Source: a bacterium (GTDB taxonomy: Bacteria; Pseudomonadota; Alphaproteobacteria; Acetobacterales; Acetobacteraceae). From it: a stretch of 64,000 nt of DNA. The position numbers were made by a program, and so were the translations under genes. The stretch is taken from the NCBI GenBank assembly GCA_026224825.1, contig JAMFRO010000105.1:1-64000 (forward strand). The letters are read 5' to 3'. Shown here in pieces: positions 39,799-53,744 of the stretch. The notes under the pieces were generated by a model that saw only the letters and a list, made by a program, of their open reading frames with translations, was not told where the DNA came from and did not search any database. Position 1 is the stretch's first letter. Each line of letters begins with the position of its first letter.

Positions 39799-39960
39799 CG
39801 TCAGTTTTCTGCATGATGATCTCGTGTTTTTCGGCTCTCCTGTGGAGAGACTGAACTAAAGATATGAAAAACAAGAGATTTTTCCGTGACAGCGCGGTGC
39901 TTGTGCGGCCGTGCTGGGCGGATTAGTGTTCTCTCTTATACTGTGCGCTGTGGAGTGGTT

Positions 39961-41220
<1,260 letters not shown>

Positions 41221-41225
41221 GTCGC

Positions 41226-41253
41226 ACAAGCCCCGCTGCGAGGCGGGGCTTGT
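41226..41253 (+). terminator. Hairpin downstream of clpX (possible terminator)
   Basis: ACAAGCCCCGC tgcgag GCGGGGCTTGT; no long T-run. Confidence 0.6.
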
Positions 41254-41352
41254 GCGGGTATATTGTCGTGCCGATATGTCATGTGTGGCCGGATGTCCGG
41301 CACCTTGGGCTGTGCCTCTTAGGGCAGCCGATGAGACTAGAGGGATATTGTG

Positions 41353-43764
41353 ATGTCAGATATTAAGAAATCTGCGGTTCCAGGTGACACGCTGGCGGTT
41401 CTGCCGTTGCGCGATATCGTGGTGTTTCCGCATATGATCGTGCCGTTATTCGTCGGCCGTGAAAAATCCGTGCGAGCGTTGGAGAGCGTGATGAAGGAGG
41501 ATAAGCAGATCCTCCTCGTGGCGCAGAAAAATGCCGCGCAGGATGATCCGGCCGCGGGCGATATCTATTCTGTGGGTACGATTTCGACGATTCTGCAGCT
41601 TCTGAAATTGCCGGATGGCACTGTGAAAGTGCTCGTCGAAGGGCTGCGCCGTGCGAAGATCAGCTCCTTCAAAGAGACGGAGGATTTCTTTGAGGTTTTT
41701 GCAGCACCGATCGAGGATCGGGCGGATGAGGGCAAGGAGGTCGAGGCCCTGGGGCGTACGGTCGTGGCGCAGTTTGAGCAATATATCAAACTGAACAAGA
41801 AGATCGCGCCGGAGGTGTTGGTTTCGGTCAATCAGATCGAGTCGCCCTCCAAGCTTGCTGATACGGTTGCGAGTCATCTCGGCTTGAAAATTTCCGAGCG
41901 GCAGGAGTTGCTGGAGCTGGACAGCACGGCCGAGCGGCTGGAGCGCGTGTTCAACCATATGGAAGCCGAAATTGGCGTGCTGCAGGTCGAGAAGAAGATC
42001 CGCAACCGCGTGAAGCGGCAGATGGAGAAGACCCAGCGCGAATATTATCTGAACGAACAGCTCAAGGCGATTCAGAAAGAGCTTGGCGAGGGCGAGGACG
42101 GTAAGGACGAGACTGCCGAGCTGGAGGCCAAAATCAAGGCGACCAAGCTCTCCAAGGAAGCGATGGAAAAGGCGCTGGCGGAGCTGAAGAAGCTGCGCAG
42201 TATGAGCCCGATGAGTGCCGAAGCCACTGTGGTGCGCAACTATCTGGATTGGATCGTCGGTATCCCCTGGAAGAAGCGCAGCAAGATCAGGAACGATGTG
42301 GTCGAGGCGGAGAAGATTCTCGATTCGGATCATTATGGTCTGGATAAGATCAAGGAACGGATTGTCGAATATCTGGCGGTGCAGGCGCGTAGCCCGAAAT
42401 TGCGTGGGGCGATTCTGTGCCTGGTTGGGCCGCCTGGTGTGGGTAAGACCTCGCTAGGCAAATCCATTGCCAAGGCGACGGGGCGGACTTTCGTGCGCAT
42501 GTCGCTTGGCGGCGTGCGGGACGAAGCCGAGATTCGCGGTCATCGCCGGACCTATATTGGTTCCATGCCCGGAAAAATTATTCAAGGGATGAAGAAGGCC
42601 AAGACTTCGAACCCTCTGTTTCTGCTCGATGAGATCGACAAGCTTGGCGCCGATTGGCGTGGCGATCCGGCCTCTGCTTTGCTGGAGGTTTTGGATCCGG
42701 AGCAGAATAGCACCTTCGCCGATCATTATCTGGAGGTTGATTATGACCTCTCCGATGTGATGTTTGTGACCACGGCCAACAGCCTGCGCATGCCGCAGCC
42801 GTTGCTTGATCGCATGGAGATCATTCGCATTCCCGGTTATACTGAGGATGAGAAGGTTGAGATTGCCAAGCGCCATCTGCTGCCCAAGCAGGAAGAAGCG
42901 CATGGGTTGAAGAAGGATGAGTGGTCGGTCTCGGACGATGCGCTGCATGAGCTGGTGCGTACCTACACGCGCGAAGCCGGTGTGCGTAATCTGGAACGCG
43001 AAATTGCGACGCTGGCCCGTAAATCGGTGAAGGAGATTGTGACCTCTAAAACAAAGAAGGTCGTGATCACCAAGAAGAATCTTGAGAAATTCTCAGGGAT
43101 ACCGAAATTCCGCTTCGGTGAGACTGAGGCTGAGGATATGGTGGGTGTCGTCACCGGCCTGGCCTGGACCGAGGTGGGCGGCGAGATACTGACCATTGAA
43201 AGCGTGCTGCTGCCTGGCAAGGGCAATATCAAAAACACAGGCAAGCTGGGCGATGTGATGCAGGAGAGCGTCCAGGCGGCGTATTCCTACATCCGCTCCC
43301 GCGCGGCGCAGTTCGGTATCAAGCCTCCGTATTTCGACAAGCGGGATATCCATGTGCACGTGCCGGAAGGGGCGACGCCGAAGGATGGTCCATCCGCCGG
43401 TATTGCCATGGCGACCTCGATTGTCAGCGCCATAACAGCCATTCCTGTGCGTAGGGATGTGGCCATGACGGGTGAGATTACCCTGCGTGGCCGTGTGCTG
43501 CCGATTGGCGGCTTGAAGGAAAAGCTGCTTGCGGCGTTGCGTGCGGGAATCACCACCGTTTTCATTCCGAAAGACAATGAAAAGGATCTGGCTGAGATTC
43601 CGGCGAACGTTAAGAAGGGCATAACCATCATCCCCGTGTCCCACGTTGATGAGGTTATTGCGCGGGCGCTGGTACGCAAGCCAGAGCCGATTGACTGGGA
43701 CGACGCGTTGAACGACGTGGCTAAAACGGGTGATGAGGCTGCTGCTGCTTCATTGCCGCATTAG
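41353..43764 (+). CDS. lon: Endopeptidase La (Lon protease)
   Basis: [66 protein letters not shown]. Confidence 0.97.
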   Translation: MSDIKKSAVPGDTLAVLPLRDIVVFPHMIVPLFVGREKSVRALESVMKEDKQILLVAQKNAAQDDPAAGDIYSVGTISTILQLLKLPDGTVKVLVEGLRRAKISSFKETEDFFEVFAAPIEDRADEGKEVEALGRTVVAQFEQYIKLNKKIAPEVLVSVNQIESPSKLADTVASHLGLKISERQELLELDSTAERLERVFNHMEAEIGVLQVEKKIRNRVKRQMEKTQREYYLNEQLKAIQKELGEGEDGKDETAELEAKIKATKLSKEAMEKALAELKKLRSMSPMSAEATVVRNYLDWIVGIPWKKRSKIRNDVVEAEKILDSDHYGLDKIKERIVEYLAVQARSPKLRGAILCLVGPPGVGKTSLGKSIAKATGRTFVRMSLGGVRDEAEIRGHRRTYIGSMPGKIIQGMKKAKTSNPLFLLDEIDKLGADWRGDPASALLEVLDPEQNSTFADHYLEVDYDLSDVMFVTTANSLRMPQPLLDRMEIIRIPGYTEDEKVEIAKRHLLPKQEEAHGLKKDEWSVSDDALHELVRTYTREAGVRNLEREIATLARKSVKEIVTSKTKKVVITKKNLEKFSGIPKFRFGETEAEDMVGVVTGLAWTEVGGEILTIESVLLPGKGNIKNTGKLGDVMQESVQAAYSYIRSRAAQFGIKPPYFDKRDIHVHVPEGATPKDGPSAGIAMATSIVSAITAIPVRRDVAMTGEITLRGRVLPIGGLKEKLLAALRAGITTVFIPKDNEKDLAEIPANVKKGITIIPVSHVDEVIARALVRKPEPIDWDDALNDVAKTGDEAAAASLPH

Positions 43765-43771
43765 GGCTGGT

Positions 43772-43801
43772 TTGACGGGGGGCGCGGAACTTCGCTATCT
43801 A
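43772..43801 (+). promoter_or_regulatory. Putative promoter of the HU gene
   Basis: TTGACG - 18 nt - TATCTA in the lon-hup intergenic region. Confidence 0.5.
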
Positions 43802-43875
43802 CGCGCGCGCCACCTCGTGGCTCATCCGCAATTTCTGCGGAATAATTTTTGAATCATAGAACAGGGAGTCTACCC

Positions 43876-44148
43876 GTGAATAAAAATGACTTGATCGCCG
43901 CCGTCGCTGAGGGTGCGGAACTTTCCAAAGCCAAGGCCACGGAAGTTGTGGATGCTGTGTTTACGGCGATTGAAGGCGCGCTGAAGCAGAAGGAAGAAGT
44001 TCGCCTGGTTGGCTTTGGTACCTTTGCAACCGCCCAGCGTGAGGCTTCCAAGGGCCGTAACCCGCGCACCGGTGAAGAGATTGATATCCCGGCGTCCACC
44101 TCTGTCCGCTTCAAGCCGGGCAAGACGCTGAAAGACGCGGTTAACTAA
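43876..44148 (+). CDS. hup: HU family DNA-binding protein (GTG start)
   Basis: MNKNDLIAAVAEGAELSKAKATEVVDAVFTAIEGALKQKEEVRLVGFGTFATAQREASKGRNPRTGEEIDIPASTSVRFKPGKTLKDAVN. Confidence 0.95.
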   Translation: MNKNDLIAAVAEGAELSKAKATEVVDAVFTAIEGALKQKEEVRLVGFGTFATAQREASKGRNPRTGEEIDIPASTSVRFKPGKTLKDAVN

Positions 44149-44155
44149 TGATTTG

Positions 44156-44183
44156 GGGCGGCCATGTGCCGCCCGAAAATTTT
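44156..44183 (+). terminator. Intrinsic terminator-like hairpin after hup
   Basis: GGGCGGC catgt GCCGCCC followed by GAAAATTTTGG. Confidence 0.6.
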
Positions 44184-44196
44184 GGCCGAAAATTTT

Positions 44197-44268
44197 GGGC
44201 GGTTAGCTCAGCGGTAGAGCGTCTCGTTTACACCGAGAGGGCCGGCGGTTCAAACCCGTCACCGCCCA
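44197..44268 (+). tRNA. tRNA-Val (anticodon TAC), CCA not encoded
   Basis: GGGCGGTTAGCTCAGCGGTAGAGCGTCTCGTTTACACCGAGAGGGCCGGCGGTTCAAACCCGTCACCGCCCA; complete cloverleaf by eye. Confidence 0.92.
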
Positions 44269-44381
44269 TACGTCTTTGAGCGTTTTTTCTTTAGACGGTT
44301 TTTTCTTTCGACGGCCAGAATTAGAGGGTGTAACGCGCTTGACGCTTAACGCGCAGCCCATTACACGGCCGCTTACTGAAT

Positions 44382-44458
<77 letters not shown>

Positions 44459-44581
44459 GTAAGGTGCAGTTAAATTCCCCTTGTGGATATGACTTGACCA
44501 ACGTGTGCTGCAATGCGACACGGCTTTAGGTGTTTGTATGGGCTGGCTTGGTCCGGCCCGCACGGTTAAGGAGACGAGCAG

Positions 44582-44947
44582 GTGCAGCCGGTCCTTTCGC
44601 AGTACTTCCCGATCCTTGTCTTTATCGCCATCGCTGCCCTGCTGGGGTTGGCCTTTGTATTTGGCTCCCTTTTTGCGGCCAAGCAAAAGCCTTATGCGGC
44701 AAAACTCTCTGCCTATGAATGCGGGTTTGATGCGTTCGGCGATGCCCGCCGGCGCTTTGACGTGCGCTTCTATCTGGTGGCGATTCTTTTCATAATTTTC
44801 GACGTTGAAGTTGCGTTTTTGTTCCCGTGGGCGGTTAGCCTGTCCCGGATCGGCCATGTTGGGTTTTTCTCCATGCTGGGCTTTCTGGGCGTGTTAACTG
44901 TCGGCTTTGTATACGAGTGGAACAAGGGCGCGCTGGATTGGGAGTAG
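44582..44947 (+). CDS. nuoA: NADH-quinone oxidoreductase subunit A
   Basis: [57 protein letters not shown]. Confidence 0.97.
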   Translation: MQPVLSQYFPILVFIAIAALLGLAFVFGSLFAAKQKPYAAKLSAYECGFDAFGDARRRFDVRFYLVAILFIIFDVEVAFLFPWAVSLSRIGHVGFFSMLGFLGVLTVGFVYEWNKGALDWE

Positions 44948-44951
44948 CCGC

Positions 44952-45515
44952 ATGAGCATGGCGACGGATGATGCGCAGATTGCCTGGAACCAGGGCTATT
45001 TGGCGCCAGGTACCGACCAGGATGCCGTGATCAAGGGGATTACCGGAGAGATCGCGGGGAAGGGGTTTGTTGTCGCCAATCTGGACAAGGTGGTGAACTG
45101 GGCACGTACCGGTAGCCTTTGGCCCATGACCTTTGGCCTGGCGTGCTGTGCGGTGGAGATGATCCATGCCTATATGCCGCGCTACGATCTCGACCGGTTC
45201 GGGATCATCCCCCGGGCCAGCCCGCGCCAGAGCGATGTGATGATTGTGGCGGGGACGCTGACCAATAAGATGGCACCGGCCTTGCGCAAGGTTTACGACC
45301 AGATGCCGGAGCCGCGCTGGGTGATCTCCATGGGCTCTTGCGCGAATGGGGGCGGGTATTATCACTATTCGTATTCCGTGGTGCGCGGCTGCGACCGCAT
45401 CGTGCCTGTGGATGTGTATGTGCCGGGCTGCCCGCCGACGGCGGAAGCGTTGGTGTATGGGATAATGCAGTTGCAGAAAAAAATTCGGCGGACGGGGACT
45501 GTATTGCGTGGCTGA
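44952..45515 (+). CDS. nuoB: NADH-quinone oxidoreductase subunit B
   Basis: [59 protein letters not shown]; start at MSMATDD. Confidence 0.97.
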   Translation: MSMATDDAQIAWNQGYLAPGTDQDAVIKGITGEIAGKGFVVANLDKVVNWARTGSLWPMTFGLACCAVEMIHAYMPRYDLDRFGIIPRASPRQSDVMIVAGTLTNKMAPALRKVYDQMPEPRWVISMGSCANGGGYYHYSYSVVRGCDRIVPVDVYVPGCPPTAEALVYGIMQLQKKIRRTGTVLRG

Positions 45516-46113
45516 CGAGAACGAGACCTCCGATCTGGAGCTTGAGGCCGTCGCGTCGCTGCCCGGCGTGACGGGCGCGCGGCGTGAGTTGGGAGAGCTG
45601 GTGGTTGATGTTGGGCGCGATGCAGGCCGGGCGTTGCTGAGCCGGCTGCGGGATGAGTTTGCCTTTGCCCAGGTGATGGATATTTGCGGTGTTGATTACC
45701 CGCAGCGCCAGCCGCGGTTTGATGTTGTTTACAATTTGCTGTCCGTCTCGCGTAATCAGCGTCTGCGCGTCATCGTGCAGACGGATGAGGCCACGCCGGT
45801 GCAGTCGGTGTCGACAGTTTGGCCGTGCGCGACCTGGTGGGAGCGTGAGGTCTGGGATTTGTTTGGCGTAAGCTTTGAAGGGCTGGCCGATCATCGCCGG
45901 ATTTTGACGGATTATAATTTTGAGGGCCATCCGCTGCGCAAGGATTTTCCGCTGACGGGCTATGTCGAAGTTCATTACGATGATGAGCGGAAAGAAGTTG
46001 TGTACGATAAGGTGCGGCTGACGCAGGAATTCCGTAATTTCGATTTCCTGTCACCATGGGAAGGCATGACATCCTTGCCAGGTGATGAGAAAGCGCATGG
46101 AGGCGGAAAATGA
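45508..46113 (+). CDS. nuoC: NADH-quinone oxidoreductase subunit C
   Basis: [27 protein letters not shown]...[43 protein letters not shown]. Confidence 0.97.
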   Translation: MADENETSDLELEAVASLPGVTGARRELGELVVDVGRDAGRALLSRLRDEFAFAQVMDICGVDYPQRQPRFDVVYNLLSVSRNQRLRVIVQTDEATPVQSVSTVWPCATWWEREVWDLFGVSFEGLADHRRILTDYNFEGHPLRKDFPLTGYVEVHYDDERKEVVYDKVRLTQEFRNFDFLSPWEGMTSLPGDEKAHGGGK

Positions 46114-47312
46114 GTGATGTGGTGGTGCCGCCGGCCAAGACGGTGGAGATTGATAGCCACACCATTAACTTCGGCCCGCAGCATCCATCCGCGCATGGTG
46201 TGCTTCGCCTGATCCTGGAAATGGATGGCGAGGTGATTGAGCGCGCCGATCCGCATATTGGCCTGCTGCACCGTGGTACGGAAAAGCTCATCGAATATAA
46301 GAGCTATTTGCAGGCGCTGCCGTATTTCGACCGGCTGGACTATGTCTCGCCGATGGCCTGTGAGCATGCGTTCGCGCTGGCGACCGAGAAGCTGCTGGGG
46401 ATTACTGTGCCGGAGCGCGCGCAATGGATTCGCGTGTTGTTTGCGGAGCTGACGCGGGTGTTGAATCACCTGCTGGGTATTTCGCATTTCGCGCTTGATT
46501 GCGGTGCTTTGACGCCGGGCCTGTGGGGTTATGAAGAGCGGGAAAAGCTCCTGGAGTTTTACGAGGCAGCATCAGGTGCGCGCTTCCATGCCAATTATTT
46601 CCGCCCCGGTGGTGTTGCCAAGGACCTGCCCGCGGGGTTGACGGATAGGATTGCGGCTTGGGCTGAAGAGTTCCCGAAATTCATTGCGGATCTTGAGCGG
46701 CTTTTGAATAACAACCGGATTTGGAAGCAGCGTGTTGTTGATATTGGTGTGATCTCTGCTGAAGATGCGCTGGCATGGGGTTTTTCTGGTCCCAGCCTAC
46801 GTGCATCCGGCGTGGCGTGGGATCTGCGCCGCGCGCAGCCTTACGATAAATATGCCGAGGTTGAGTTTGAGGTGGCTGTTGGCAGGCATGGCGATTGCTA
46901 TGACCGCTACCTCGTGCGCATGGCGGAGATGCGTGAGAGCGTGAAAATCGTCAAGCAGTGCCTGGCGAAAATGAAACCTGGGCCGGTCAAGGTGCAGGAC
47001 CGCAAGTTTACGCCGCCGACGCGGGCTGAGATGAAGCATTCGATGGAAGCGTTGATCCATCACTTCAAGCTTTACACCGAGGGCTATCATGTGCCCGCGG
47101 GGGCAACCTATACGGCGGTTGAAGCGCCGAAGGGTGAGTTTGCGGTCTATCTGATTTCGGACGGGACGAACCGGCCGTATCGCTGCAAAATCCGGGCGAC
47201 CGGTTTTTCGCATCTGCAAGCGACGGATAAATTGTGCAAGGGGCATATGCTGGCAGATATGGTGGCGATTCTTGGGTCCTTGGACATTGTGTTTGGCGAG
47301 ATTGACCGGTGA
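46110..47312 (+). CDS. nuoD: NADH-quinone oxidoreductase subunit D
   Basis: [47 protein letters not shown]. Confidence 0.98.
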   Translation: MSDVVVPPAKTVEIDSHTINFGPQHPSAHGVLRLILEMDGEVIERADPHIGLLHRGTEKLIEYKSYLQALPYFDRLDYVSPMACEHAFALATEKLLGITVPERAQWIRVLFAELTRVLNHLLGISHFALDCGALTPGLWGYEEREKLLEFYEAASGARFHANYFRPGGVAKDLPAGLTDRIAAWAEEFPKFIADLERLLNNNRIWKQRVVDIGVISAEDALAWGFSGPSLRASGVAWDLRRAQPYDKYAEVEFEVAVGRHGDCYDRYLVRMAEMRESVKIVKQCLAKMKPGPVKVQDRKFTPPTRAEMKHSMEALIHHFKLYTEGYHVPAGATYTAVEAPKGEFAVYLISDGTNRPYRCKIRATGFSHLQATDKLCKGHMLADMVAILGSLDIVFGEIDR

Positions 47313-47932
47313 ATAGACAGGTGGAACCTCAGCATTTCGAATTTGATGCGGCTGCCGAGGCGGAAGTGGCCAAGGCGATTGCGCTGTACCCGCCGGGCAA
47401 GCAGATGAGTGCGGTGAAGACGTTGCTGGATATCGCACAGCGGCAGATGGGCCGGGAAACTGGGTCGGCTTGGGTGCCGCGGGTGGCGATGGATGTGGTG
47501 GCGAAGCGCCTTGGCGTTGCGCCGATCCGCGTTTACGAGAACGCAACATTCTATACGATGTTCAATGCCCGGCCGATTGGCAAATATCATCTGCAGCTTT
47601 GTACGACGACGCCGTGTTGGCTGCGTGGTTCGGATGATGTTGTGAGTGCCTGTAAGAAGATCAGCGGTATTGCGAATTTTGGACAGACGAGCGCTGATGG
47701 TCTGTTCACTTTGACGGAAGCCGAGTGTTTGGGCGCGTGCGTGAATGCGCCGATTTTGCAGATTAACGATGATTATTACGAAGACGTAAATGGTGAGCGT
47801 GCAGAAGCGTTGCTGAATAAATTGAAGGCGGGTGAGGCTTTACCCCCGCCCGGTTCGACCATCGGGCGCCAAGCTTCCGCGCCGATTACAAACCAAACCA
47901 CACTTCTTCCTGCCACCGGCCCGGCGGAGTAA
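47309..47932 (+). CDS. nuoE: NADH-quinone oxidoreductase subunit E
   Basis: [44 protein letters not shown]...[23 protein letters not shown]. Confidence 0.97.
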   Translation: MNRQVEPQHFEFDAAAEAEVAKAIALYPPGKQMSAVKTLLDIAQRQMGRETGSAWVPRVAMDVVAKRLGVAPIRVYENATFYTMFNARPIGKYHLQLCTTTPCWLRGSDDVVSACKKISGIANFGQTSADGLFTLTEAECLGACVNAPILQINDDYYEDVNGERAEALLNKLKAGEALPPPGSTIGRQASAPITNQTTLLPATGPAE

Positions 47933-47934
47933 CC

Positions 47935-49230
47935 ATGCTGAACGATTCAGACAGAATCTATAAAAATCTCTACGGCCAGATGGATTGGCGGCTGGAGGCT
48001 GCGCGTGCGCGCGGCGATTGGGAGGGCACGGCAGAGATTTTGGCGAAGGGCCGGGACGTGATTGTTGAGGAGGTGAAAGCCTCCGGCATGCGCGGCCGCG
48101 GCGGTGCTGGCTTCCCCACGGGTCTGAAGTGGTCGTTCATGCCCAAGCAGAGCGATGGACGGCCGAGCTATCTTGTCGTCAATGCGGATGAGAGCGAGCC
48201 TGGTACCTGCAAGGATCGTGACATTATCCGGCATGAGCCGCATAAGTTGATTGAGGGCTGTTTGATTGCTGGTTTTGCCATGGGTGCAAACACCGGCTTC
48301 ATCTATATTCGTGGCGAATATTATAACGAGGCGCAGCGGCTGCAGGCGGCGATTGATGAAGCCTATGCGGCTGGCCTGCTGGGCAAGAATGCTGCAGGTT
48401 CCGGCTGGGATTTCGACCTCGTGCTGCAGCGTGGCGCCGGCGCTTATATTTGCGGTGAGGAATCCGCGATGCTGGAAAGCCTCGAGGGCAAGAAGGGCAT
48501 GCCGCGGATGAAGCCGCCTTTCCCTGCCGCCATGGGGCTGTATGGCTGCCCGACGACGGTGAATAATGTTGAGACCATTGCGGGTGTGCCGACGATTTTG
48601 CGGCGCGGTGCGGCGTGGTTCTCCGCACTTGGGCGGCCGAAGAATTCGGGCACGAAAATTTTCTGTATTTCGGGTCATGTCAATAATCCTTGCAATGTTG
48701 AGGAAGAGTTGGGCATTCCACTGAAAGAGCTGATCGATAAACATGCCGGTGGTGTGCGCGGCGGCTGGGATAATCTGCAGGCGATCATTCCCGGTGGCGC
48801 TTCCTCGCCAATCCTGAACAAGGAAATGGCCGAGGCGCAGTTGATGGATTTTGATTCGCTCGCCGCGGTAAAGAGCATGCTGGGCTCTGGTGCCATCATT
48901 GTCTTGGACAAATCCGCTGATGTGGTGAAGGCGATCTGGCGTCTGTCCAAATTCTTCAAGCATGAGAGCTGCGGCCAATGCACGCCGTGCCGCGAGGGCA
49001 CGGGCTGGATGATGCGGATGATGGATCGCGTTGTGCAGAACAAGGCGAGCATGGCTGATCTTGGGTTGCTGGAGCAGGTGACGACGCAGGTTGCAGGGCA
49101 TACGATTTGCGCCTTCGGGGAGGCGGCCTCCTGGCCGATTCAGGGCATGATGCGTGCCTTCCGCCCCATGGTTGAACAGCGTACAATCGATTATCAGCCG
49201 CCCCCGGCAATACCGCAGGCGGCGGAGTAG
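47935..49230 (+). CDS. nuoF: NADH-quinone oxidoreductase subunit F
   Basis: [22 protein letters not shown]...[40 protein letters not shown]. Confidence 0.98.
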   Translation: MLNDSDRIYKNLYGQMDWRLEAARARGDWEGTAEILAKGRDVIVEEVKASGMRGRGGAGFPTGLKWSFMPKQSDGRPSYLVVNADESEPGTCKDRDIIRHEPHKLIEGCLIAGFAMGANTGFIYIRGEYYNEAQRLQAAIDEAYAAGLLGKNAAGSGWDFDLVLQRGAGAYICGEESAMLESLEGKKGMPRMKPPFPAAMGLYGCPTTVNNVETIAGVPTILRRGAAWFSALGRPKNSGTKIFCISGHVNNPCNVEEELGIPLKELIDKHAGGVRGGWDNLQAIIPGGASSPILNKEMAEAQLMDFDSLAAVKSMLGSGAIIVLDKSADVVKAIWRLSKFFKHESCGQCTPCREGTGWMMRMMDRVVQNKASMADLGLLEQVTTQVAGHTICAFGEAASWPIQGMMRAFRPMVEQRTIDYQPPPAIPQAAE

Positions 49231-49233
49231 GTC

Positions 49234-51288
49234 ATGGCAAAAGTCACTGTTGACGGCATTGAAGTTGAGGTTGCCAACGGCTCTACCGTGCTGCAGGCGG
49301 CTGAGGCCGCCGGTGTGGAAATTCCCCGTTTCTGCTACCATGAACGGCTTTCCGTGGCTGGCAATTGCCGCATGTGCCTGGTGGAAATTGAGAAGATGCC
49401 GCCGCGCCCGCAGGCTTCCTGCGCGCTGCCGGTGGCGGATGGCATGGTTGTGCATACCGATACGGAAATGGTGCGTAAGGCACGCCGGGGGGTGATGGAG
49501 TTTCTGCTTATCAACCACCCGCTCGACTGCCCGATTTGCGACCAGGGCGGTGAGTGCGATTTGCAGGATGAGGCGGTCAGCTATGGCCGGGATCATTCGC
49601 GTTATGATGAAGGCAAGCGTGCCGTGGCGCAGCCCGATTGGGGGCCGCTGGTTAAGACGACGATGACGCGCTGCATCCATTGCACGCGCTGCGTCCGTTT
49701 TACGTCGGAAGTGGCGGGTGTGCCGGAGCTGGGGGCGACCTCGCGCGGCGAAACGACGGAAATCGGCACTTATGTGCAGAAGGCGCTTAGTTCCGAACTT
49801 TCCGGCAATATTATTGATCTTTGCCCGGTGGGGGCGCTGACCTCCAAGCCTTATGCGTTTACGGCGCGGCCGTGGGAGCTGCGTAAGACCGATAGCGTGG
49901 ATGTGCTGGATGCCGTGGGCGCGAATATTCGCGTGGATGCGCGTGGCGCAGAAGTGTTGCGGATTTTGCCGCGCATGAATGATGATGTGAATGAGGAATG
50001 GCTTGGTGATAAATCGCGGTTTGCGGTTGATGGGTTGAAGCGTCGCCGTTTGGACCGGCCCTGGCTGCGCGAGAATGGCAAATTGCGTGCGGCGAGCTGG
50101 GAAGAAGCGTTTGCGGCGATTGCCGGGCGGGTGAAGGCGGTGGCCCCCGACAGGCTGGGTGCCATTGCCGGCGACCAATGCGATGTTGAGAGTTTGTTGG
50201 CGTTGAAAGGGTTTTTCACGGCGCTTGGCTCGGAGAATCTGGATTGTCGGCAGGATGGCGCGGTTTTCGATGCTTCTCGCCGTAGTTTTTATCTATTCAA
50301 CACGACCATCGCCGGGATTGAAGACGCCGATGCGCTGCTGATCATCGGCAGCAATCCGCGCCATGAGGCGCCGGTTTTGAATGCACGGATACGTAAGCGC
50401 TGGCTGGCGGGCGGGTTTACGGCTGGGGTGATTGGGGCGGAGCATGATCTGACCTATCCGGCCGCGCAGGTTGGTTTTGGGCCGGATGCGATTGCGGCTT
50501 TGCTAGATGGTAAGCATCCGTTTGCTGAAACCCTAAGCGCGGCCAAGACGCCTATGATTATTCTCGGTGCTGGCGTTCTGGCGCGCCCCGATGGTGCTGC
50601 CATTCATGCGGCGGCATGGCAGTTGGCGCTGAAATATAACATGCTGAATGCGGAATGGCATGGGTTTAACCTTTTGCACCATGCCGCGGCGCGGGCAGGG
50701 GCGTTGGATGTCGGCTTCCTGCCGGGTGCGAACGGCAAGACGACCGCGCAGATGTTGAATGATGGTGTGGATGTGCTGTGGCTACAGGGGGCTGATGAGC
50801 TCGATGTCGCTGCAATCGGCGCTAAGACTTTTGTGATCTATCAGGGGCATCATGGGGATGCCGGGGCGGCGCGGGCGGATGTGATCCTGCCGGGTGCGGC
50901 TTATACGGAAAAAGACGGCACCTATGTGAATACGGAAGGCCGTGTGCAGTCGGGTTTTATGGCCGTAAAGGCGCCTGGCGATGCGCGTGAGGATTGGCGG
51001 ATTATCCGGGCCCTCAGCGCTTATCTGGGCCATGCACTGCCCTATGACACGCTGCAGGAGCTGCGCGCGCATTTGGCGGCCAATTATCCTGTGTTCGCGG
51101 CGGATTTCCACAGGTTTGCGGGCACTGATACGGTGGCGCCGGCTGGGGATGCTGCGGCGATCAGCAGCGCGGCGTTTGTGCCGGTGTTCGAGAATTACTA
51201 CCAGACGGACGCCGTCAGCCGCGCCAGCCCCACCATGGCGGCCTGTGTGGCGGCGCATGCGCCGGCTGTGGCGGAGGCCGCGGAATGA
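49234..51288 (+). CDS. nuoG: NADH-quinone oxidoreductase subunit G
   Basis: [27 protein letters not shown]...[19 protein letters not shown]...[13 protein letters not shown]. Confidence 0.97.
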   Translation: MAKVTVDGIEVEVANGSTVLQAAEAAGVEIPRFCYHERLSVAGNCRMCLVEIEKMPPRPQASCALPVADGMVVHTDTEMVRKARRGVMEFLLINHPLDCPICDQGGECDLQDEAVSYGRDHSRYDEGKRAVAQPDWGPLVKTTMTRCIHCTRCVRFTSEVAGVPELGATSRGETTEIGTYVQKALSSELSGNIIDLCPVGALTSKPYAFTARPWELRKTDSVDVLDAVGANIRVDARGAEVLRILPRMNDDVNEEWLGDKSRFAVDGLKRRRLDRPWLRENGKLRAASWEEAFAAIAGRVKAVAPDRLGAIAGDQCDVESLLALKGFFTALGSENLDCRQDGAVFDASRRSFYLFNTTIAGIEDADALLIIGSNPRHEAPVLNARIRKRWLAGGFTAGVIGAEHDLTYPAAQVGFGPDAIAALLDGKHPFAETLSAAKTPMIILGAGVLARPDGAAIHAAAWQLALKYNMLNAEWHGFNLLHHAAARAGALDVGFLPGANGKTTAQMLNDGVDVLWLQGADELDVAAIGAKTFVIYQGHHGDAGAARADVILPGAAYTEKDGTYVNTEGRVQSGFMAVKAPGDAREDWRIIRALSAYLGHALPYDTLQELRAHLAANYPVFAADFHRFAGTDTVAPAGDAAAISSAAFVPVFENYYQTDAVSRASPTMAACVAAHAPAVAEAAE

Positions 51289-52298
51289 GCGGGTTTTTCC
51301 AAACTGATCTGGGGATCGTGATCCTCACTTTGGCGGAGTCGTTGGCGCTGATTGTGCCGCTGCTCATCGGTGTTGCTTATCTGACCTTGTTCGAACGCAA
51401 GGTGATGGGCGCCATGCAACTGCGCAAGGGGCCCAATATTGTTGGCCCGTTCGGGCTTTGGCAGCCCTTTGCCGATGCGCTGAAGATGTTGTTCAAGGAG
51501 ACGATCATTCCGACTGGTTCGGATCGGTTACTCTTTATGATTGCGCCGATGATCACTTTTGGTCTGGCCGTGGTGGCCTGGGCGGTGATCCCGGTGAACA
51601 ACCATTGGGCGATTGCCGATATCAATGTCGGCATTCTGTACCTTTTCGCGATTTCCTCGCTCGGCGTGTATGGCATCATCATCGCCGGCTGGGCGAGCAA
51701 TTCCAAATACGCCTTCCTCGGCGCGCTGCGCAGTGCGGCGCAGATGGTGTCCTATGAAGTTTCGATGGGCTTTATCATTGTCACGGTGCTGGTTTGTGTC
51801 GGCAGTCTGAACCTTAATGATATTGTAATGGCGCAGCGCCATGTCTGGTTCGCCATCCCGCTGTTTCCGCTGTTCATCATCTTCTTTATCTCAGGGCTGG
51901 CAGAGACCAACCGCGCGCCGTTCGATTTGGCGGAAGGTGAGTCGGAGATCGTCGCGGGCTTCTTCGTTGAATATAGCGCCATGTCCTTCGCGCTGTTCTT
52001 CTTGGGTGAATACGCGAATATGATCTTGATCAGCGCCATGACGACGACGCTGTTTCTGGGCGGCTGGTTGCCACTGTTCCATTGTGCCCCGTTTACGTGG
52101 CTTCCAGGTCCCTTCTGGTTCCTGGGCAAGGTTCTGTTCTGCCTGTTTGTCTTCGTATGGGTGCGCGCAACGCTGCCCCGCTTGCGCTACGACCAGCTCA
52201 TGGCTTTGGGCTGGAAAGTGTTTTTGCCGATTACCCTGGTCTATCTCGTGGCCGTGGCCGGCGTGTTGGAATATTTAGGGTGGCTGCCCAATGCATGA
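51285..52298 (+). CDS. nuoH: NADH-quinone oxidoreductase subunit H
   Basis: [46 protein letters not shown]. Confidence 0.97.
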   Translation: MSGFFQTDLGIVILTLAESLALIVPLLIGVAYLTLFERKVMGAMQLRKGPNIVGPFGLWQPFADALKMLFKETIIPTGSDRLLFMIAPMITFGLAVVAWAVIPVNNHWAIADINVGILYLFAISSLGVYGIIIAGWASNSKYAFLGALRSAAQMVSYEVSMGFIIVTVLVCVGSLNLNDIVMAQRHVWFAIPLFPLFIIFFISGLAETNRAPFDLAEGESEIVAGFFVEYSAMSFALFFLGEYANMILISAMTTTLFLGGWLPLFHCAPFTWLPGPFWFLGKVLFCLFVFVWVRATLPRLRYDQLMALGWKVFLPITLVYLVAVAGVLEYLGWLPNA

Positions 52299-52307
52299 GG
52301 TTGCACA

Positions 52308-52796
52308 ATGAATCGTTTGGGCCGGATGGCATGGGGGCTGGTGCTCTGGGAAATTCTCAGTGGCATGGCTTTGACCTTGAAGACGTTCTTCGGGCCCAAG
52401 GCCACCATCAACTATCCTTATGAGAAGAACCCGACGAGCGCGCGCTTCAAAGGCGAGCATGCGTTGCGGCGGTACCCGAATGGCGAAGAGCGCTGCATTG
52501 CGTGCAAGCTCTGCGAGGCCGTGTGCCCGGCTCAGGCCATCACCATCGAGGCTGAGCCCCGTGACGATGGCTCGCGCCGCACGACGCGCTATGACATCGA
52601 CATGACCAAATGCATCTATTGTGGGTTGTGCGAAGAGGCCTGCCCGGTGGATGCGATTGTCGAGGGCCCGAATTTTGAATTCGCGACGGAAACGCGCGAA
52701 GAGTTGCTGTACGACAAGGCCAAGCTGCTTGATAACGGCGACCGGTGGGAACCGGAGCTGGCCAAGCGGCTGGAACTCGATGCCCCTTACCGGTAA
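52308..52796 (+). CDS. nuoI: NADH-quinone oxidoreductase subunit I
   Basis: [25 protein letters not shown]...[42 protein letters not shown]. Confidence 0.98.
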   Translation: MNRLGRMAWGLVLWEILSGMALTLKTFFGPKATINYPYEKNPTSARFKGEHALRRYPNGEERCIACKLCEAVCPAQAITIEAEPRDDGSRRTTRYDIDMTKCIYCGLCEEACPVDAIVEGPNFEFATETREELLYDKAKLLDNGDRWEPELAKRLELDAPYR

Positions 52797-52805
52797 ACGC
52801 CAGAA

Positions 52806-53435
52806 ATGATCGCCAACCTCGCCTTTGACTTTTTTTCGCTGATCCTGCTGACCTCGGCCGTGATGGTCGTGACCAGCCGCAACCCCGTGCATGCGGTGTT
52901 GTTTCTGATCCTGGCCTTCATCAATGCCGCCGTTCTGTTTCTGTTGGCGGGGGCGGAGTTTCTCGCGTTTATTCTGGCCATTGTCTATGTCGGCGCGGTC
53001 GCGGTGCTGTTCCTGTTTGTGGTGATGATGCTGGATGTGGATTTTGCGGCCTGGCGCGAAGGGTTTCAGCGCTATGCCCCAATTGGCGCGCTGGTGGCAC
53101 TCGTATTGTTCGTGGAACTGGCCGTGGTTGTCGCGGGCTGGACCATTGCGCCCGCCGCACCGGCGGCGCGGATGTTTCCGACGCCGGACAATGTTACAAA
53201 CACTGTGGCGCTTGGCAGCCTGATTTATACAAGCTATCTGCCGCTGTTTCAGTTGTCGGGCATCATCCTGCTGGTGGCCATGATCGGCGCGATTGTGTTG
53301 ACGCATCGGGACCGTAAGCGGGCGAAGACGCAGAATCTTTCCGCGCAGCATGCGCGTAGGCCTGAGGATACGCTGGTGATGGTGTCGGCCAAATTGAATG
53401 AAGGTGCGACGTTGCCAGAGAAGGAGATTCTGTGA
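52806..53435 (+). CDS. nuoJ: NADH-quinone oxidoreductase subunit J
   Basis: [52 protein letters not shown]. Confidence 0.96.
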   Translation: MIANLAFDFFSLILLTSAVMVVTSRNPVHAVLFLILAFINAAVLFLLAGAEFLAFILAIVYVGAVAVLFLFVVMMLDVDFAAWREGFQRYAPIGALVALVLFVELAVVVAGWTIAPAAPAARMFPTPDNVTNTVALGSLIYTSYLPLFQLSGIILLVAMIGAIVLTHRDRKRAKTQNLSAQHARRPEDTLVMVSAKLNEGATLPEKEIL

Positions 53436-53743
53436 TGCTGGTTCCTCTGTCACATTATCTGGTTGTTGCTGGGCTGCTGCTGGTGATCGGTATCTTCGGG
53501 ATATTCATGAACCGCAAGAATATCATCGTTATCCTGATGTCGATCGAGTTGATCCTGCTGGCGGCGAATTTGAATTTCGTGGCGTTTTCGGGCGCCTTGC
53601 ACGATATGGTCGGGCAGGTGTTCACCATGTTCGTGCTGACCGTGGCAGCCGCTGAATCGGCCATTGGTCTGGCCATTCTCGTTATCTATTTCCGCAATCG
53701 TGGCTCGATCGAGGTCGAGGACGTGACGTTGATGAAGGGTTGA
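53432..53743 (+). CDS. nuoK: NADH-quinone oxidoreductase subunit K
   Basis: [27 protein letters not shown]...[36 protein letters not shown]. Confidence 0.97.
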   Translation: MMLVPLSHYLVVAGLLLVIGIFGIFMNRKNIIVILMSIELILLAANLNFVAFSGALHDMVGQVFTMFVLTVAAAESAIGLAILVIYFRNRGSIEVEDVTLMKG

Positions 53744-53744
53744 T

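Noticed and set aside
44339-44366. TTGACG...TTACAC as a tRNA-Asp promoter
   Set aside because: The -10 match is poor with any acceptable spacing; not supportable by eye.
47947-50178. 743-aa minus-strand ORF antisense to nuoF/nuoG
   Set aside because: Composition-driven antisense open frame in GC-rich DNA. The translation is His/Arg/Ala-rich with no recognisable domain, while the plus strand encodes unambiguous NuoF and NuoG.
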